Assembly: GCF_014640435.1 (NCBI RefSeq)
Contig: NZ_BMGY01000007.1
Location: 1 to 64,000, forward strand
Length of the DNA: 64,000 nt
From: Hymenobacter frigidus
Lineage (GTDB): Bacteria > Bacteroidota > Bacteroidia > Cytophagales > Hymenobacteraceae
Direction: 5' to 3'
Part shown: one piece after another, positions 62,435 to 64,000 of the stretch
Layout: the number at the start of each line of letters is the position of its first letter
How positions within the stretch are numbered: position 1 is the stretch's first letter
Program-made: the position numbers and the translations under genes
The notes under the pieces: generated by a model
What the model saw: the letters and a program-made list of their open reading frames with translations, nothing else
Database searches by the model: none
What the model was told of the DNA's origin: nothing

Positions 62435-63301
62435 GTGCAAATCCCTACTGCTTCCTATCTCACGCCCGAGGCGCTGACCACTTTCATCCGTACGGCCCTG
62501 GCCGAGGACGTGGGCGACGGCGACCATTCGGCCCTGGCCGCCATTCCGGCCGATGCCCGCAACCGGGCCCACCTACTGGTGAAGGGCGAAGGCATTTTGG
62601 CCGGCATGGCCCTAGCTCCGCTGATTTTCCGGGAAGTAGACCCGGCCCTGCAAATGACCGCGCTACTCACCGATGGCACGCCGGTGAAGCACGGCGACAT
62701 TGCCTTCACCGTAGAAGGCCCGGCGCGCAGCATTCTCACGGCCGAGCGACTGGTACTCAACTGCATGCAGCGCATGAGCGGCATTGCTACGTATACGACG
62801 CACCTCAACTCTCTGCTGGGTGGTACCAAGGCCAAGCTGCTCGACACCCGCAAAACCACGCCCAACTTTCGGATTTGTGAGAAGTGGGCCGTGCTCATCG
62901 GCGGTGGCGTGAACCACCGCTACGGCTTGTTCGACATGATTATTCTCAAGGATAACCACGTCGACTACGCCGGCGGTATTGCCCAGGCCATTGCCGCCTC
63001 GCACGCTTACCTGGCCCAAACCGGCCGGAAATTGCCCATTGAAATCGAAACCCGCTCGCTCGCTGAAGTGCAGCAGGCCCTCGATGCCGGTGGAATCGAC
63101 CGCATTATGCTCGACAACATGAAGCCCGACCAGCTGCGCGAAGCCGTGGCCCTCATTGCCGGCCGGTTCCCCACGGAGGCCAGCGGCGGCATCACCGAGC
63201 AAACCATTGCCGAAGTAGCCAGCACCGGGGTCGACTACATCTCTGTAGGGGCCCTCACCCACTCCGTCAAAAGCCTAGATTTGAGCCTAAAAGCATATTA
63301 A
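62435..63301 (+). CDS. nadC: nicotinate-nucleotide pyrophosphorylase (quinolinate phosphoribosyltransferase)
   Basis: This 288-residue cytoplasmic enzyme makes nicotinate mononucleotide from quinolinate and PRPP in NAD synthesis. Family motifs: EDVGDGDHSALAAIP, LVKGEGILAGMALAP, LLDTRKTTPNFRICEKWAVLIGGGVNHRYGLFDMIILKDNH, IEIETRSLAEVQQAL and EASGGITEQTIAEVASTGVDYISVGALTHS. The start is GTG at 62435, placed by the promoter four bases upstream, which predicts a leaderless message. The gene appears monocistronic. Palindromic sequence follows. Confidence 0.95.
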   Translation: MQIPTASYLTPEALTTFIRTALAEDVGDGDHSALAAIPADARNRAHLLVKGEGILAGMALAPLIFREVDPALQMTALLTDGTPVKHGDIAFTVEGPARSILTAERLVLNCMQRMSGIATYTTHLNSLLGGTKAKLLDTRKTTPNFRICEKWAVLIGGGVNHRYGLFDMIILKDNHVDYAGGIAQAIAASHAYLAQTGRKLPIEIETRSLAEVQQALDAGGIDRIMLDNMKPDQLREAVALIAGRFPTEASGGITEQTIAEVASTGVDYISVGALTHSVKSLDLSLKAY

Positions 63302-63421
63302 AATTGTGAGAAATGTGCTAAGATGTGAAAATATAGTGTTCCACAGGCACTTGCTTCTCACATTCGTGCAACCGGTTCATTTTCGCATTTCAACACATCA
63401 TCACATTTTCACATCAACAAC
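63302..63421. repeat. nested short inverted repeats downstream of nadC
   Basis: GATGTGAAAAT near 63322 pairs with ATTTTCACATC near 63405, and TTGTGAGAA near 63304 pairs with TTCTCACA near 63354. It resembles a decayed palindromic element; no T tail for a clear terminator. Confidence 0.4.
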
Positions 63422-64000
63422 GTGAACCAACCCAACCAACGCGGCGGTGGCGGCGGCTTCCGCCAGGCCCAGCAGTCTTCGCCGCTGGCCATTCGCACCA
63501 AGAAATCTCAGCTTACCACCGACAACTACACCAAAATGGTGATGGGCGAAGTGTGGAAGAAAGACTGGGTGTATGCCCTGATTCCGTTCGCTCTGGGCCT
63601 GCTGCCCGCCATTTTCGTGCATTCGTGGTGGTGGCTGGTGCTGGCCGTGGTGCTCACGGTGCTGTTCGTGTTGTTCCGCTCGGCGCAGGTAACGGGCGTG
63701 ACCCAGATGGAGCAGAGCAAGCCCCTGTTTGAGCGCATGAGTTTTGAGATGGACCAGAAGCAGCTGTTATTGCGCGTGGGCCCCGAAAAAGCCATGCAAC
63801 TGACTTGGGACATGATTGGGCGCGTCCGCCGCGATGCCGATGCCTACTTGCTGTACCTCAAGCCCGGTACCCCGCCCGAGGGCATGGCCGCCTGGCGCCT
63901 GTGGCTGGCACGCACGTTCGATGTGCCGGTGTTTTTACATTTGCCGATGCGCATTTTCAATTCGCCCAACGACCTGAAGCTGTTCGAGTCCCTGCTGCGC
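63422..64000 (+). CDS. YcxB-like membrane protein, partial (cut by window edge)
   Basis: The frame is open from the GTG at 63422 to the window end (193 codons), with no stop. It begins MNQPNQRGGGGGFRQAQQ. Two adjacent membrane helices lie near residues 57-85 (WVYALIPFALGLLPAIFVHSW and WLVLAVVLTVLFVLF), then a soluble part with YCXB-like features such as FERMSFEMDQKQLLLRVGPEK. Function unknown. An ATG in frame at 63536 would also be possible, but the Gly-rich start is typical enough. The C-terminal end is outside the window. Confidence 0.6.
   Translation, partial: MNQPNQRGGGGGFRQAQQSSPLAIRTKKSQLTTDNYTKMVMGEVWKKDWVYALIPFALGLLPAIFVHSWWWLVLAVVLTVLFVLFRSAQVTGVTQMEQSKPLFERMSFEMDQKQLLLRVGPEKAMQLTWDMIGRVRRDADAYLLYLKPGTPPEGMAAWRLWLARTFDVPVFLHLPMRIFNSPNDLKLFESLLR

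Overview
The window looks like chromosomal DNA from a GC-rich member of the Bacteroidota, most likely Hymenobacter or a close relative in the Cytophagales. This is inferred from the following: Bacteroidetes-type promoters (TAnnTTTG -7 box) with almost no Shine-Dalgarno sequences; a secreted nuclease with a C-terminal sorting domain of the type IX secretion type; class Ia ribonucleotide reductase with separate nrdB and nrdA; DUF4783, RlpA and BamA-like proteins; and many intergenic palindromes around a GTCATGCTGAGC core. No rRNA, tRNA or CRISPR array was seen.

Layout. 1-373: tail of an IS5-like transposase. 0.4-9.4 kb: DinB protein, lysA, a secreted nuclease, a pentapeptide-repeat protein, a LacI regulator, an MFS exporter and a creatininase-family hydrolase. 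9.4-17.0 kb: two GNAT acetyltransferases, a TPM-domain protein, a second nuclease paralogue, a bestrophin-like channel and a HAD hydrolase. 15.8-19.2 kb: a small toxin-antitoxin island with a frameshifted PIN-like remnant, two DUF433/DUF5615 pairs and a DUF6883/DUF4926 pair; the three intact modules are separated by near-identical hairpin repeats. 19.5-25.3 kb: a lipoprotein, nrdA, nrdB, rplU and rpmA, with two perfect DnaA boxes in the nrdB-rplU gap. 25.7-38.9 kb: housekeeping and cell-envelope genes (cyclase, hydrolase, hemW, BamA-like, Hsp20, GH25 lysozyme, RlpA, SRAP) and a complete IS4-family element. 37.2-47.5 kb: an alpha-glucan locus (short glucan phosphorylase, two GH13 amylases, an MFS sugar transporter) interrupted by a TIR-bounded GxxExxY unit and an SDR. 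47.5-64 kb: an FAD oxidoreductase, a haem-binding protein, thrC-thrB-thrA, prfA, lipoproteins, gpmI, DUF4783, an IS4-family element with a frameshifted transposase, nadC and a YcxB-like fragment.

Working together: thrA-thrB-thrC make threonine from aspartate on one strand; lysA uses the other branch of the aspartate family. The glucan locus could hydrolyse external starch with signal-peptide amylases, import maltose or maltodextrin by the MFS carrier and handle storage glucan by the phosphorylase, although that enzyme lacks the expected PLP lysine.

The most unusual observations are: (i) six genes whose -7 box ends exactly four bases before the start codon, predicting leaderless mRNAs; (ii) the hairpin-bounded toxin-antitoxin island; (iii) the inverted DnaA boxes; (iv) the TIR-bounded GxxExxY unit; (v) an IS insertion that replaced only the last residues of a hydrolase; and (vi) the glucan phosphorylase with Thr at the PLP-lysine position.
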